Shown: piece after piece, positions 52,052 through 60,990 of the stretch
Layout of the letters: every line of letters begins with the position of its first letter
Numbering within the stretch: the first letter of the stretch is position 1
NCBI RefSeq assembly: GCF_900095745.1
Contig: NZ_FMIR01000014.1
Span: 62,001 to 126,000 of the forward strand
DNA length: 64,000 bases
Reading direction: 5' to 3'
DNA from: Microbacterium oxydans
GTDB taxonomy: Bacteria; Actinomycetota; Actinomycetes; Actinomycetales; Microbacteriaceae
Made by a program: the position numbers and the translations under genes
The notes under the pieces: model-generated
The model's input: only the letters and a program-made list of their open reading frames with translations
Database searches by the model: none
What the model was told of the DNA's origin: nothing

Positions 52052-52624
52052 ATGGCCCTTCACATCACCGGAGACACCGCCGCCGACGCCCTCCTGACCG
52101 ACAATCCGCTGGCCCTGCTGGTGGGGATGCTGCTCGACCAGCAGGTTCCGATGGAGACCGCGTTCGCGGGTCCGCTCAAGATCGAACAGCGCACCGGAGC
52201 GGCGGATGCCGCGACCATCGCGCACATGGCACCGGACGAGTTCCTCGAGGCGTTCAAGCAGACGCCCGCCGTGCACCGCTTCCCAGGGTCCATGGCCACC
52301 CGCGTGCAGACGCTGTGCCAGACGCTCGTCGACGACTGGAACGGTGACGCGGCCGCTCTCTGGACCGAGGGCGAACCCGATGGGCCCGAGGTGCTGAAGC
52401 GACTGAGGGCCCTCCCCGGATTCGGCGAGCAGAAGGCGAAGATCTTCCTGGCTCTGCTGGGCAAGCAGTACGGCTTCACGGGCGAAGGCTGGCGCGAGGC
52501 CGCGGGTGCATACGGCGAAGACGGCTCGTACCGCAGTGTCGCCGACATCGTCTCTCCCGAGTCGCTCACGAAGGTGCGCGAGCACAAGAAGGCCATGAAA
52601 GCTGCGGCGAAGGCTCCGAAATGA
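52052..52624 (+). CDS. HhH-GPD-type base excision repair protein
   Basis: 190 residues. N-terminal [20 protein letters not shown] is the conserved opening of this actinobacterial DNA-glycosylase-like family; the helix-hairpin-helix [24 protein letters not shown] is at about 115-140. No C-terminal iron-sulfur cysteines, so it is not EndoIII/MutY. Acts on damaged DNA in the family sense; the lesion is unknown. GACACT lies 6 nt before the ATG. Confidence 0.88.
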   Translation: MALHITGDTAADALLTDNPLALLVGMLLDQQVPMETAFAGPLKIEQRTGAADAATIAHMAPDEFLEAFKQTPAVHRFPGSMATRVQTLCQTLVDDWNGDAAALWTEGEPDGPEVLKRLRALPGFGEQKAKIFLALLGKQYGFTGEGWREAAGAYGEDGSYRSVADIVSPESLTKVREHKKAMKAAAKAPK

Positions 52625-53046
52625 AGCCCACGGGCGATGACGTCGCGGGGCTCATCGCCCGTTCCTCCCCCGCCGTCCGCCGCCGCGACGCCGAGACGCT
52701 GACCGCGCTCATGCAGGAGATCACCGGACGCGAACCGCAGACCTGGGGCACGATCATCGGCTTCGGCTCGTGCCACTACCGCTACCCGACCGGCACCGAG
52801 GGCGACAGCGGACTGCTCGGCTTCGCACCCCGCAAGGCCGCGACCACGATCTACCTCTTCGACGGCGTCGACGCCCACACCGCGGCCCTGGCCGAGCTCG
52901 GCCCGCACACCACGGGCGTCGGATGCCTGTACATCAAAGACCTGGAGCAGATCGACCTCGACGTACTGCGCGGCATCCTCGAACGCTCGCTGGCGTGGGT
53001 CGAGGCGGGCGGCACCCCCGAGGTGCAGCTCACCGTCACCGGCTGA
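52621..53046 (+). CDS. DUF1801 domain protein
   Basis: 141 residues. Motifs [36 protein letters not shown] and [18 protein letters not shown] are typical of the DUF1801/YdhG-like fold. ATGA overlap with the repair gene, so co-translated. Biochemical role unknown. Confidence 0.88.
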   Translation: MKPTGDDVAGLIARSSPAVRRRDAETLTALMQEITGREPQTWGTIIGFGSCHYRYPTGTEGDSGLLGFAPRKAATTIYLFDGVDAHTAALAELGPHTTGVGCLYIKDLEQIDLDVLRGILERSLAWVEAGGTPEVQLTVTG

Positions 53047-53074
53047 GGAGCGTCCCACCCGGCCGGGGCGCTTC

Positions 53075-53557
53075 TCAGCGCAGGACCTCGACGAGCGCGA
53101 CCCACGACACCACGACGGCCGAGAGGATCGCGAGCAGGCACCCGGCGGCAGCGACGTAGAGCCCGGACGGATGCCCGAACCCCACCAGCACGCCCGCCGC
53201 GAGATAGGCGAAGATCGGCAGGAAGCCGCCCAGGTACTTGAGCGGACGGACGCGATCCTCGGGATTCGGATCGGTCGCGATGAGTCGCGTCGCATGCACC
53301 TGGAACACCGCGGCCAGCAATGCGACCACGACGGTCACCGCCCCGAACCATGCCGCGTCGATACCGGGCACGAGCCCCAGCGCCGACACCGCGAGCGCGA
53401 GGAGCAGCGCGGCGATTCCGGCGAGGAGCCTTGCGGTCAGCGTGCGCGATTTGACGATCTCGGCGATGTTCACGCTCGCAGCGACGATCACGAGACCGGC
53501 GAGCGCAGCGGTCGCTCCCGCCATCGCGACGTTGAACTCGCTCCACGGCTCGAACAT
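53075..53557 (-). CDS. Small integral membrane protein of unknown function
   Basis: 160 residues, about five helices (near 10-32, 42-62, 68-88, 108-125, 130-155), hydrophilic loop RLIATDPNPEDRVRPLKY. No family recognised. Leaderless start: TAGCAT, 6 nt, ATG. Converges on DUF1801. Confidence 0.75.
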   Translation of the reverse strand: MFEPWSEFNVAMAGATAALAGLVIVAASVNIAEIVKSRTLTARLLAGIAALLLALAVSALGLVPGIDAAWFGAVTVVVALLAAVFQVHATRLIATDPNPEDRVRPLKYLGGFLPIFAYLAAGVLVGFGHPSGLYVAAAGCLLAILSAVVVSWVALVEVLR

Positions 53558-53568
53558 GCCGACATGCT

Positions 53569-53603
53569 AGACCCACCCGCGCGACCGTCGCACGGGTGGG
53601 TCT
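53569..53603 (-). terminator. Hairpin terminator of the epoxide hydrolase gene
   Basis: AGACCCACCCG (53569-53579) pairs perfectly with CGGGTGGGTCT (53593-53603). It lies 24 nt after the epoxide hydrolase stop; its far arm touches the TAGCAT -10 box (53564-53569) of the next gene. Confidence 0.8.
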
Positions 53604-53627
53604 GGACAGCCGAGTCGGGTTCGGAGG

Positions 53628-54785
53628 TCAGCGGACGTCGGCGAAGAACACGCGGATGTCGGCTGCCAGCACGTCCGGACGCTCCAGGGCCGCGAAGTGC
53701 CCGCCCTCGTCAAAACGACTCCAGTGCACGATGTTCGAGTTGTCGCGCTCGGCGAAGACCCGGATCGTCTGGAAGTCGTCGGCGAACACGGCCACCCCGG
53801 TCCGCGCGGCGTTGATGCGCGGCTCGGCACCCTCAGCGCCGTCGTCCGCGGCATCCGCTCTGGCGTTCTCCAGGTAGCTGCGGCTCATGCCGGAGGCCGC
53901 ATTCGCGAACCAGTTCACGCTGACCTCGAGCAGGATCTTCTCGAGCGGCACCAGAGAGGTGCCGTTGCCGAACGAGTTGAACAGCTCGCTGTAGGCGAGC
54001 AGCCCGACCGGGGAGTCGCTGAGCCCGACCGACACCGTCTGCGGGCGCGAGGCGTTCATCGTGTTGTAGCCGCCGACCGACTGGAACCACTGCATGTGCT
54101 CGAGGCCGGCGTAGTCGGCGGGCTCGAGCTTCTCGAACTCCGCCGGGTCACCCGAAGGGAAGGAGAACAGCTGCAGCACGTGGAGCCCCAGGAATCCCTC
54201 GGGCTCGAGCAGCCCGAGCTCGCGCGCGACCATCGCCCCGTTGTCGGAGCCGTGGATGCCATAGCTGTCGTAGCCGAGCGCACGCATGAGGCGGTCGTAC
54301 GCCGCGGCGACCCGACCGACCGTCCAGCCCGTCGACGCCAGGGGTTGCGAGAAACCGTAGCCCGGAGCATCCGGGATCACGACGTCGAAGGCGTCTTCGG
54401 CACGACCGCCGTGAGCCACCGGGTCGACGAGCCGGTCGACCAGATCGAGGTAGTCGACCGACGAACCGGGATAGGTGTGGGCGAGCAGCAGCGGCGTCGC
54501 GCCCGCGTGGGTCGAGCGCACGTGGATGAAGTGGATGGTCTGGCCGTCGATCTCGGTCGTGAAGTGCGGGACGACGTTGATCCGGTCCTGGGCCTCCGTC
54601 CAGTCGAAGTCTCGCCACGCAGCGACGGCCTCGCGGAGGTAGGAGTTGGGGGTGCCGGCATCCCAGTCATCCGTCGGCGAGGGCTGCGGAAGGCGAGTGT
54701 GGGCGAGGCGATCCTGGAGATCGGCGACCTCGGTGGCGGAGACCGAGACGGTGAAGGGGCGGAAGGCGAGCGTCGTGTTTTCCAT
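53628..54785 (-). CDS. Epoxide hydrolase family alpha/beta-hydrolase
   Basis: 385 residues. N-terminal EHN domain (FRPFTVSVSATEVADLQDRLAHTRLP), then alpha/beta-hydrolase with oxyanion HTYPGSS, nucleophile Asp in IHGSDNGAMVA, and C-terminal EGGHFAALE with the catalytic His. Opens epoxides to diols in the family sense. The ATG at 54785 follows TACCTT by exactly 6 nt and is preferred to the ATG at 54806. Divergent from a WYL regulator. Confidence 0.92.
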   Translation of the reverse strand: MENTTLAFRPFTVSVSATEVADLQDRLAHTRLPQPSPTDDWDAGTPNSYLREAVAAWRDFDWTEAQDRINVVPHFTTEIDGQTIHFIHVRSTHAGATPLLLAHTYPGSSVDYLDLVDRLVDPVAHGGRAEDAFDVVIPDAPGYGFSQPLASTGWTVGRVAAAYDRLMRALGYDSYGIHGSDNGAMVARELGLLEPEGFLGLHVLQLFSFPSGDPAEFEKLEPADYAGLEHMQWFQSVGGYNTMNASRPQTVSVGLSDSPVGLLAYSELFNSFGNGTSLVPLEKILLEVSVNWFANAASGMSRSYLENARADAADDGAEGAEPRINAARTGVAVFADDFQTIRVFAERDNSNIVHWSRFDEGGHFAALERPDVLAADIRVFFADVR

Positions 54786-54803
54786 ATCTCGAAGGTAGGA
54801 GGG

Positions 54804-54828
54804 CATTAGGTTGGATTCGTTCCTAATG
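54804..54828. promoter_or_regulatory. Inverted repeat CATTAGG-N11-CCTAATG, candidate WYL-regulator operator
   Basis: Perfect 7-bp arms 18 bp apart centre-to-centre in the 68-bp divergent gap. It covers the -35 region of the leaderless epoxide hydrolase promoter (TACCTT at 54797-54792) and the promoter side of the regulator gene, the expected place for an operator controlling both. Confidence 0.55.
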
Positions 54829-54853
54829 GATGGATGACTTTCGAGGAGTTCCG

Positions 54854-55813
54854 ATGGCCGACCCGACCGCCCGACTGCTCGCGTTACTGGCGCTCTTGCA
54901 GACCGGTCCGGAGCGCTCCGGAAGCGACCTCGCGTCGCGTCTCGGCGTCTCGGCGCGCACTGTCCGACACGACATCGAGCGACTGCGCGACCTCGGCTAT
55001 CCCGTCGACGCCACGCGCGGATCCGTCGGCGGCTACCGGCTCGGTGCCGGAGGAAAGCTGCCGCCCCTTCTGCTCGACGACGAGGAGGCGGTGGCCGTCA
55101 CCGTCGGTCTCCGCGCGGCGGCCGGGATCTCCGGCATCGCCGAATCGGGGGCGAGGGCACTCGCCAAGCTCGAGCAGGTGCTGCCGTCGCATCTGCGCCC
55201 CACGGTCGACGCCCTCCGCTCGAGCGTCGACCGCGCCCCCGAGAACAACGACACGGACGCCCCGGACCCCGAGGTCGACGCCGCCGCGCTGCAGGCCATC
55301 GCGAGCGCGATCCGCAACGAAGAGTGGCTGCGCTTCGACTACGAGGGCGCGCCCGTGCTGGTCGAGCCGTACCGACTGCTCACGTGGGTGCGCCGCTGGT
55401 ACCTCGTGGCCCGCGATCCGCAGACAGACGAGTGGGGAACCTACCGCGTCGACTGGATGGACCTGCGGATGCCGACCCATCGGCGCTTCGATCCGCAGCC
55501 CCTCCCCGGTGGCGACTACACGGCGTTCGCGATGCGGACCATCGCGGTGAGCGGCTGGAAGGTGCACGCCCGGCTCCGCATCGACGCCCCGGCCGAAGCC
55601 GTGCTCGACCGGATCCATGCGGCGGTCGGCGTGGTCGAACCGGTCGACGACGAGCACTGCATCCTCGTCACAGGTGCCGACAGCCTCGACACCGTGGCCG
55701 CGTACATCGGGATGCTGATGATGGACTTCACGGTCGAGAGCCCGCCCGAGCTGCTCCCGCGCCTGCAGCTGCTCTCCGAGCGGTATGCGCGGGCGGTCGC
55801 CGGGAGCGCATGA
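54854..55813 (+). CDS. WYL-domain transcriptional regulator (YafY type)
   Basis: 319 residues. N-terminal HTH-11 (about 8-60) with LASRLGVSARTVRHDIERLRDLGYPV; middle WYL domain (about 145-220) with WLRFDYEG, VEPYRLLTWVRRWYLVARD; C-terminal WCX domain. WYL domains bind small ligands or nucleic acid. GAGGAG 7 nt before the ATG at 54854; the ATG at 54830 has none. Probably controls the epoxide hydrolase gene. Confidence 0.93.
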   Translation: MADPTARLLALLALLQTGPERSGSDLASRLGVSARTVRHDIERLRDLGYPVDATRGSVGGYRLGAGGKLPPLLLDDEEAVAVTVGLRAAAGISGIAESGARALAKLEQVLPSHLRPTVDALRSSVDRAPENNDTDAPDPEVDAAALQAIASAIRNEEWLRFDYEGAPVLVEPYRLLTWVRRWYLVARDPQTDEWGTYRVDWMDLRMPTHRRFDPQPLPGGDYTAFAMRTIAVSGWKVHARLRIDAPAEAVLDRIHAAVGVVEPVDDEHCILVTGADSLDTVAAYIGMLMMDFTVESPPELLPRLQLLSERYARAVAGSA

Positions 55814-55814
55814 A

Positions 55815-55847
55815 AGACCCCGCCGGCCACTCGGGCCGACGGGGTCT
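55815..55847. terminator. Hairpin terminator between the WYL regulator and glyS
   Basis: AGACCCCG (55815-55822) pairs with CGGGGTCT (55840-55847), with inner CGGCC/GGCCG pairs around one mismatch. Sits between convergent genes and can serve both. Confidence 0.8.
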
Positions 55848-55862
55848 GGATCGCTGCGATCC

Positions 55863-57248
55863 TCAGGCGCCGCGCAGACGCTCCGCGAGGTACGCGTGCA
55901 GCTCGTCGATCGAGACGCGCTCCTGCGCCATGGTGTCGCGGTCGCGCACCGTGACGGCGCGGTCGTCGAGCGAGTCGAAGTCGACCGTGACGCAGTACGG
56001 GGTGCCGATCTCGTCCTGGCGACGGTAGCGGCGACCGATCGCACCCGCGTCGTCGAAGTCGACGGCCCAGGAGCTGCGGAGCGTGTCGGCGACCTCGCGG
56101 GCGAGCGGCGACAGCTTCTCGTTGCGCGACAGCGGCAGCACGGCGGCCTTGACCGGGGCGAGGCGCGGGTCGAGCTTGAGCACCGTGCGCACGTCGGTGC
56201 CGCCCTTGGCGTTGGGCACCTGCTCCTCGACGTACGCGTCGACGAGGAACGCCATCATCGCGCGGGTGAGGCCGAACGACGGCTCGATCACGTACGGGGT
56301 GTAGCGCTCGCCCGTGGCCTGGTCGAAGTACGTCAGGCTCTGGCCCGACGCCTCGCTGTGGCTGGAGAGGTCGTAGTCGGTGCGGTTGGCGACGCCCATG
56401 AGCTCGCCCCACTCCTTGCCCGCGAACCCGAACTTGTACTCGACGTCGATCGTGCCCGCCGAGTAGTGCGCGCGGTCGTCCTCAGGCACGTCGAACTGAC
56501 GCATGTTCTCCGAGTCGATGCCCAGGTCGATGAACCAGTTCCAGCAGGCCTCGACCCAGTGCTCGAACCACTCCTGCGCCTCGGCCGGGGGCGTGAAGAA
56601 CTCGATCTCCATCTGCTCGAACTCGCGGGTGCGGAAGATGAAGTTGCCGGGCGTGATCTCGTTGCGGAACGCCTTTCCGACCTGGCCGATGCCGAACGGC
56701 GGCTTCTTGCGGCTCGCGGTGAGCACGTTCGAGAAGTTCACGAAGATGCCCTGGGCGGTCTCGGGGCGCAGGAAGTACATGCCCGACTCGTCGTCCACGA
56801 CGCCGAGGTAGGTCTTCACCAGACCGGAGAACGCCTTGGGCTCGGTGTACTGACCCTTGGTGCCGCAGTTCGGGCAGGGGATGTCCGCGAGGCCGTTCTC
56901 GGCCTTGCGGCCCTTGCGCGCCTCGAAGTCCTCGATGAGGTTGTCGGCGCGGAAGCGCTTGTGGCACTGCAGGCACTCGACCAGCGGGTCGGTGAAGGTG
57001 GCGACGTGACCCGACGCCTCCCACACGCGCTTGGGGAGGATGATGCTGGAGTCGAGGCCGACCATGTCGCCGCGGCCGCGGACGAAGGTCTGCCACCACT
57101 GGCGGCGGATGTTCTCCTTGAGCTCCGTACCGAGGGGGCCATAGTCCCAGGCCGATCGAGAACCGCCGTAGATCTCACCCGCTTGGAACACGAACCCGCG
57201 GTGGCGGGCGAGGGCGATGACCTTGTCGAGGCGGGACTGTTCGGCCAT
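55863..57248 (-). CDS. glyS: Glycine-tRNA ligase
   Basis: 461 residues, the single-chain class II GlyRS found in Gram-positives and eukaryotes. Motif 1 in [12 protein letters not shown]; zinc-type Cys pairs in ECLQCHKRF and [10 protein letters not shown]; motif 2 in [21 protein letters not shown]; motif 3 in [13 protein letters not shown]-terminal anticodon-binding domain (about 360-461). The ATG at 57248 gives [10 protein letters not shown], the normal N-terminus, with GGAG 8 nt upstream. Confidence 0.97.
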   Translation of the reverse strand: MAEQSRLDKVIALARHRGFVFQAGEIYGGSRSAWDYGPLGTELKENIRRQWWQTFVRGRGDMVGLDSSIILPKRVWEASGHVATFTDPLVECLQCHKRFRADNLIEDFEARKGRKAENGLADIPCPNCGTKGQYTEPKAFSGLVKTYLGVVDDESGMYFLRPETAQGIFVNFSNVLTASRKKPPFGIGQVGKAFRNEITPGNFIFRTREFEQMEIEFFTPPAEAQEWFEHWVEACWNWFIDLGIDSENMRQFDVPEDDRAHYSAGTIDVEYKFGFAGKEWGELMGVANRTDYDLSSHSEASGQSLTYFDQATGERYTPYVIEPSFGLTRAMMAFLVDAYVEEQVPNAKGGTDVRTVLKLDPRLAPVKAAVLPLSRNEKLSPLAREVADTLRSSWAVDFDDAGAIGRRYRRQDEIGTPYCVTVDFDSLDDRAVTVRDRDTMAQERVSIDELHAYLAERLRGA

Positions 57249-57361
57249 GGTGGCTCCAATGGTCGGATGCGGGAGGAAACCCGTGAACACGGGCACCTCA
57301 TTCTATCCGTCGTCCCGCGCGGGACCTGGCCCCTCAGCCCGCCGCGGAGTACCGTCCTGGC

Positions 57362-58831
57362 ATGAGCACTCCTGCGCGCACTCGGCGAACTCGCGACGAA
57401 GACACTCGCTTCTTCGGACAACCCTGGGCGCTCGTGCACATCTTCGGCGTCGAGATGTGGGAGCGGTTCAGCTTCTACGGCATGCAGGGCATCCTGCTCA
57501 TCTACCTCTACTTCGAGGTGACCGAGGGCGGCCTCGGCATCCCCAAGGCTGTTGCGGGCGGCATCGTGGGTGCGTACGGAGGGTCGGTCTACCTCTCGAC
57601 GATCCTCGGGGCCTGGCTCGCCGACCGCCTGTTCGGCGCAGAGCGCGTGCTGTTCGTCAGCGCGATGGTGATCGTGGCGGGGCACCTCGCCCTCGCCCTT
57701 CTTCCGGGCGCGGTCGGCGTCGGCGTCGGCCTCGTGCTCGTGGCACTCGGATCCGGCGGGCTCAAGGCGAACGCCACATCAGTCGTCGGCAGTCTGTACA
57801 GCGCCGACGACCCGCGCCGGGACGCCGGTTTCTCGCTCTTCTACCTCGGCATCAACCTCGGCGCGTTCCTGGGGCCGATCCTCACCGGCATCCTGCAGTC
57901 CTCGCTCGGCTTCCACTACGGCTTCGGCCTCGCGGCGATCGGGATGACGCTGGGACTCATCCAGTACTCGTTCGGCCGCAAAGCGCTGCCCGCCTCGGCG
58001 CGGGAGGTGCCCAACCCGCTTCCGAAGTCCCGCTATCTGCTGGTCGGGCTCATCGCGGCCGCCGCGATCGTGCTCATCGCCGTCCTCGTGCTCACGGGCG
58101 TGATCCGACCCGACAACCTCGCCACCCTGGTGATCGGTGTCACGATCGTCGCCGCGGTCGCCTACTTCTCGGTGATCCTCGGGAGCCGTCGCATCGACGC
58201 CACCGAACGATCGCGAGTGTGGGCGTTCCTGCCCCTCTTCATCACCAGCGTCGCGTTCTGGTCGCTGTACCAGCAGCAGTTCACGGTGCTGACGATCTAC
58301 TCCGACCAGCGCCTGAACCGCAACCTGTTCGGCTGGGAGATGCCCGTCTCCTGGGTGCAGTCGATCAACCCGGTCTTCATCATCATCCTGTCCGGTGTCT
58401 TCGCCGCGATCTGGACCAAGCTCGGAAAGCGTCAACCATCGACGCCGGTGAAGTTCGCGCTCGCGGCCATCATCATGGGATCGGCGTTCCTGCTCTTCCT
58501 CCCCTTCGCCGGCGGCGGCGAGAACTCCACACCACTGCTGGCGATCGTCGGGATCCTCTTCGTGTTCACGGTGGCGGAGCTGCTCATCTCGCCGGTCGGC
58601 CTGTCGGCCGCCACCAAGCTCGCACCGGGTGTGTTCCGCACGCAGATGGTCGCGCTGTTCTTCCTGTCGATCGCGCTCGGGACGGCGATCTCCGGATGGC
58701 TCGTGCAGTTCTACAACCCCGACGACGAAGTGCCCTTCTTTTCGATCCTCGGCGGCATCGCCATCGTCGTCGGCATCGGACTACTGGTGAGCGTCAAGCC
58801 CGTGCTGAAGCTCATGCGCGGGGTGCGCTGA
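57362..58831 (+). CDS. POT/PTR family proton-coupled peptide transporter
   Basis: 489 residues, about 14 helices. Proton-coupling ExxERFxYYG motif appears as EMWERFSFYGMQ near residue 30; second family signature FSLFYLGINLGAFLGP at about 160. Imports di- and tripeptides with protons. Leaderless: TACCGT, 6 nt, ATG. Confidence 0.94.
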   Translation: MSTPARTRRTRDEDTRFFGQPWALVHIFGVEMWERFSFYGMQGILLIYLYFEVTEGGLGIPKAVAGGIVGAYGGSVYLSTILGAWLADRLFGAERVLFVSAMVIVAGHLALALLPGAVGVGVGLVLVALGSGGLKANATSVVGSLYSADDPRRDAGFSLFYLGINLGAFLGPILTGILQSSLGFHYGFGLAAIGMTLGLIQYSFGRKALPASAREVPNPLPKSRYLLVGLIAAAAIVLIAVLVLTGVIRPDNLATLVIGVTIVAAVAYFSVILGSRRIDATERSRVWAFLPLFITSVAFWSLYQQQFTVLTIYSDQRLNRNLFGWEMPVSWVQSINPVFIIILSGVFAAIWTKLGKRQPSTPVKFALAAIIMGSAFLLFLPFAGGGENSTPLLAIVGILFVFTVAELLISPVGLSAATKLAPGVFRTQMVALFFLSIALGTAISGWLVQFYNPDDEVPFFSILGGIAIVVGIGLLVSVKPVLKLMRGVR

Positions 58832-58837
58832 GCGTGC

Positions 58838-58858
58838 GCGCCGCTGTTCAGGCGGCGC
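58838..58858. terminator. Small GC hairpin between convergent transporter and GNAT genes
   Basis: GCGCCGC (58838-58844) faces GCGGCGC (58852-58858) around a 7-nt loop, in the 33-bp gap between the two stops. No T tract. Confidence 0.45.
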
Positions 58859-58864
58859 CGCGGG

Positions 58865-59554
58865 TCACGCAGTGAAGAGGTAGCCGCGCGCGTTGTCGTA
58901 GCCGGCGATGGTCAGGCCGCTGCCGAGCAGGCCCTCCATCTGTGCGCGCAGACGCAGACGCCACTCGTGAGCGGCTTCCGGGTCGGAGACACGCATCGCC
59001 TCGATGTCGGCCGGGATCTCGAGGGTCTCGACGACCGCATCGTCGGCCGGGGGCTTCGCGATGTCGGCGAGCGCCCACTCGACGTCCAGGCGGTCGCTCT
59101 CGTCACCCGCGTCGCCGCCACCGAAGATGCCGTAGCGGTTCACGGAGTAGCCGGTGGCGCGGGCGCCCAGCACCGAGAAGAAGAAGTGCGCGTTGCGCGC
59201 CACGAGCGGGTCGAACACCCAGGTGATGCGCCCGACGTCGCGTGAGAACGCCCACTGACGCTGGTGCTCCTTGAGTTCGCGACCCCAGCCGCGCCCGCGG
59301 TACTCCGGCAGCAGCGCGGTGATGTGCGAGTGCATCGCACGTCGGGCGGGCTCGCCGAAGAAGGCGATGGAGGCGCCGACCATGCGCTCGTCGTCGCCCT
59401 CGCCGTCGAAGAAGCCGACGACGTAGTTGCCCGATTGCTGCAGGGCGCGCAGGGTGCCGGCATCCACCACGCGCTGCGGACCCCGGATGGAGTCGAGCAG
59501 GCCCTGGGCGTCGAGGATGAGTTCAACGGTGTCGAGATCGCGGATGGTTCGCAC
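58865..59554 (-). CDS. GNAT family N-acetyltransferase
   Basis: 229 residues. Acetyl-CoA binding segment ALLPEYRGRGWGRELKEHQRQWA (about 88-110) with the RGxG pattern; core strands GASIAFFG and ITWVFDPLVARNAHFF. The C-terminal ~70 residues are an extra helical part. It resembles the predicted-acetyltransferase group often found with N-acylamino-acid racemases, but no racemase is here. GTG start 6 nt after CAGACT. Confidence 0.85.
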   Translation of the reverse strand: MRTIRDLDTVELILDAQGLLDSIRGPQRVVDAGTLRALQQSGNYVVGFFDGEGDDERMVGASIAFFGEPARRAMHSHITALLPEYRGRGWGRELKEHQRQWAFSRDVGRITWVFDPLVARNAHFFFSVLGARATGYSVNRYGIFGGGDAGDESDRLDVEWALADIAKPPADDAVVETLEIPADIEAMRVSDPEAAHEWRLRLRAQMEGLLGSGLTIAGYDNARGYLFTA

Positions 59555-59602
59555 GGACCCAGTCTGCCCCTCCTCGGCCCGTTCGGGGAAACGCGACCGC
59601 GA

Positions 59603-60928
59603 TCAGATCTGGCGCAGCGCGTCGCGATCGAGCTGCGACACGGACGTCAGCCCCGCGAGACCGAGCGTGATGTCGACCTCGGCGAGCACGTTGCGCACGA
59701 CCTCGCGCACGCCGGCCTCCCCGGCGATACCGAGGCCGTAGGCGTACGGACGCCCGAGCGCCACGACCGTGGCTCCGAGAGCCAGGGCGATCACGGCATC
59801 CGCACCACCACGCACGCCGGAGTCGAAGACGATCGGCACGCGACCCGCGACGCGCTCGGCGATCTCGGGCAGCACGTCGAGCGTCGGCACCGACCGGTCG
59901 ATCTGGCGGCCGCCGTGGTTCGAGATCCAGATGCCGTCGACGCCGGCATCCAGCGCGGCCTGGGCATCGTCGGGATGCACGATGCCCTTCAGGATGATCG
60001 GCAGGGTCGTCCACTCCCGCGCCTTCGCCAGGTCGCTCCAGGTGAGTGCCGGGGTGGAGAACACGTCGAGGAAGGTCTCGACCGCGGCCCGAGGCAGCGG
60101 CGAGCGCAGGTTGTCACGCAGCGACCCCCCGCCCGTGAGCGGCGCACCCTTGCGCGCGATCGTGAGGGCGGCGGCGACCGCTTTCGGCGTGACCTTGACA
60201 CCGGGCGCATCGCCCTTCGGCGCTGCGACACGCTCCCGCACCAGCTGCTGGAACACCGGGTCGCTCGTGTACTGCGCGATGCCCATCCCCCGCGTGAACG
60301 GCAGGTACGCGAGATCGAGATCCCGCGTGCGCCAGCCGAGCAGATGGGTGTCGAGCGTGATGACGATCGCCTCGCACCCGGATGCCTCGGCGCGGGCGAG
60401 CAGCGAGCGGTTGAGGTCGTCGGACGCCGACCAGTAGAGCTGGAACAAGCGAGAGCCGTCGGGTGCGGCATCCGCCACCTGCTCCATCGGGAACGACGCC
60501 TGGTTCGACAGCGTGTACGGGACGCCGGGGGATGCCGCCGCGCGGGCCACGGCGAGATCCGCATCCGCGTGCGCCATCTCCATCACTCCGAGCGGGGCGA
60601 GCAGCAGCGGGGTCGGCCTGCGCTTGCCGAGGAACTCCACGCCGAGGTCGCGGGTCGAGACGTCGCGCAGCGGGCGCGGCCACACCTGCCAGCGGTCGAA
60701 TGCGCGGCGGTTGGCCGTCATGGTGCGCTCGGACCCCGCACCACCAGCGATGTAGGCGAACGCCTCGGCACTCAGTGCCTTGCGGGCGGCCGCCTTCAGC
60801 GCCACGGCGTCGATCGGCACCGCGGGTCTCGTCCCGCTGATGCCGGCACGGTAGATGTCGGACTGGGTGCGCCGGGAGATGCCGCGGTGGGCGGCGGGAT
60901 CGTCCGGAGCGACGCTGCTCGTGACCAT
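59603..60928 (-). CDS. FMN-dependent alpha-hydroxy-acid oxidase/dehydrogenase (lactate 2-monooxygenase-like)
   Basis: 441 residues. TIM barrel with FMN site LLLAPLGVMEMAH, FQLYWSASDD, catalytic His and Arg in WISNHGGRQID, and phosphate-binding VIALALGATVVALGRPYAYGL. Oxidises L-2-hydroxy acids such as lactate. Total length and the extended loop (about 215-260) are closer to lactate 2-monooxygenase than to LldD. The ATG at 60928 follows TAGCAT by 6 nt and is preferred to the GTG at 60934. Confidence 0.9.
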   Translation of the reverse strand: MVTSSVAPDDPAAHRGISRRTQSDIYRAGISGTRPAVPIDAVALKAAARKALSAEAFAYIAGGAGSERTMTANRRAFDRWQVWPRPLRDVSTRDLGVEFLGKRRPTPLLLAPLGVMEMAHADADLAVARAAASPGVPYTLSNQASFPMEQVADAAPDGSRLFQLYWSASDDLNRSLLARAEASGCEAIVITLDTHLLGWRTRDLDLAYLPFTRGMGIAQYTSDPVFQQLVRERVAAPKGDAPGVKVTPKAVAAALTIARKGAPLTGGGSLRDNLRSPLPRAAVETFLDVFSTPALTWSDLAKAREWTTLPIILKGIVHPDDAQAALDAGVDGIWISNHGGRQIDRSVPTLDVLPEIAERVAGRVPIVFDSGVRGGADAVIALALGATVVALGRPYAYGLGIAGEAGVREVVRNVLAEVDITLGLAGLTSVSQLDRDALRQI

Positions 60929-60990
60929 GACCACATGCTAGTCAGGCGCCCGGCGACCCTGCACCGTGGGATCGCCGATAGCCTGGGCCG

